NCBI RefSeq assembly: GCF_032362555.1
Contig: NC_083535.1
Coordinates: 11,904,001-11,968,000 of the forward strand
Direction of reading: 5' to 3'
DNA from: Amyelois transitella
Lineage: Eukaryota > Arthropoda > Insecta > Lepidoptera > Pyralidae
Length of the DNA stretch: 64,000 bases
The notes under the pieces are model-generated. The model was given only the letters and a program-made list of their open reading frames with translations, was not told the DNA's origin and did not search any database. Shown in pieces: positions 63,987-64,000 of the stretch (the stretch's first letter is position 1; each line of letters begins with the position of its first letter). The translations under genes were made by a program, and so were the position numbers.

Positions 63987-64000
63987 GTATCATTTATTGC

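Noticed and set aside
1..64000. CRISPR arrays, operons, bacterial elements
   Set aside because: The regularly recurring pieces are dispersed SINEs in both directions; genes have introns, so the DNA is eukaryotic.

Overview
The window is animal nuclear DNA, almost certainly from a moth or butterfly. It is AT-rich and dense in transposable elements. Its genes have GT-AG introns. A selenoprotein K homologue carries Cys where vertebrates carry Sec, as expected of Lepidoptera. The interspersed repeats are the lepidopteran kind: short Helitrons with TC and CTAG ends, RTE-like LINEs with (ATGT)n tails, and tRNA-derived SINEs.

Layout. 1-1940: a PIF/Harbinger element with a decayed, five-exon HARBI1-like nuclease gene on the minus strand; the tail of a second, plus-strand ORF converges on it. 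3403-7361: three phase-compatible minus-strand exons of a gene I do not recognise, with a 5'-truncated LINE and several SINEs in its introns. 8844-11583: two intact, intronless, tandem HAD-like hydrolase paralogues (HDHD3/Reg-2 type), minus strand. 12627-15466: selenoprotein K, four exons, plus strand, 88 aa. 18023-51108: the gene tan (N-beta-alanyldopamine/carcinine hydrolase), minus strand, nine exons that join into 391 codons without a break. Its first intron is 27.2 kb and full of repeats. 53708-58422: a complete DNA transposon (30-bp terminal inverted repeats, ATAT duplication) coding for a DUF7869-like transposase candidate. 61202-62192: a very young, non-autonomous LTR element inside a SINE. 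62337-63986: two plus-strand coding exons of an unrecognised gene that runs off the right edge.

Repeat families are named here only for cross-reference. SINE-A: about 260 bp, head like CCGTGTGGTTCCCGGCACC, (ATGT)n tail. SINE-B: tRNA-derived, with a TTTATTTA-type tail. SINE-C: tRNA-related head with GGTTCAAATCC. LINE-A: the RTE-like element at 4990. HelA, HelB, HelC: three short Helitron-like families. The last 45 or so bases of SINE-A resemble the last codons plus tail of LINE-A, so LINE-A probably mobilises SINE-A.

No pathway joins the genes; they are ordinary neighbours. The most interesting object is the 4.7-kb transposon. It has intact ends, a target duplication, a long uninterrupted transposase-like ORF, and two alternative second exons in the same phase. 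A set of isolated, near-perfect short hairpins, unrelated to one another in sequence, is the other signal that known features do not explain. All exon models were built by hand from frame and splice-site agreement, and repeat edges are good to a few bases at best.
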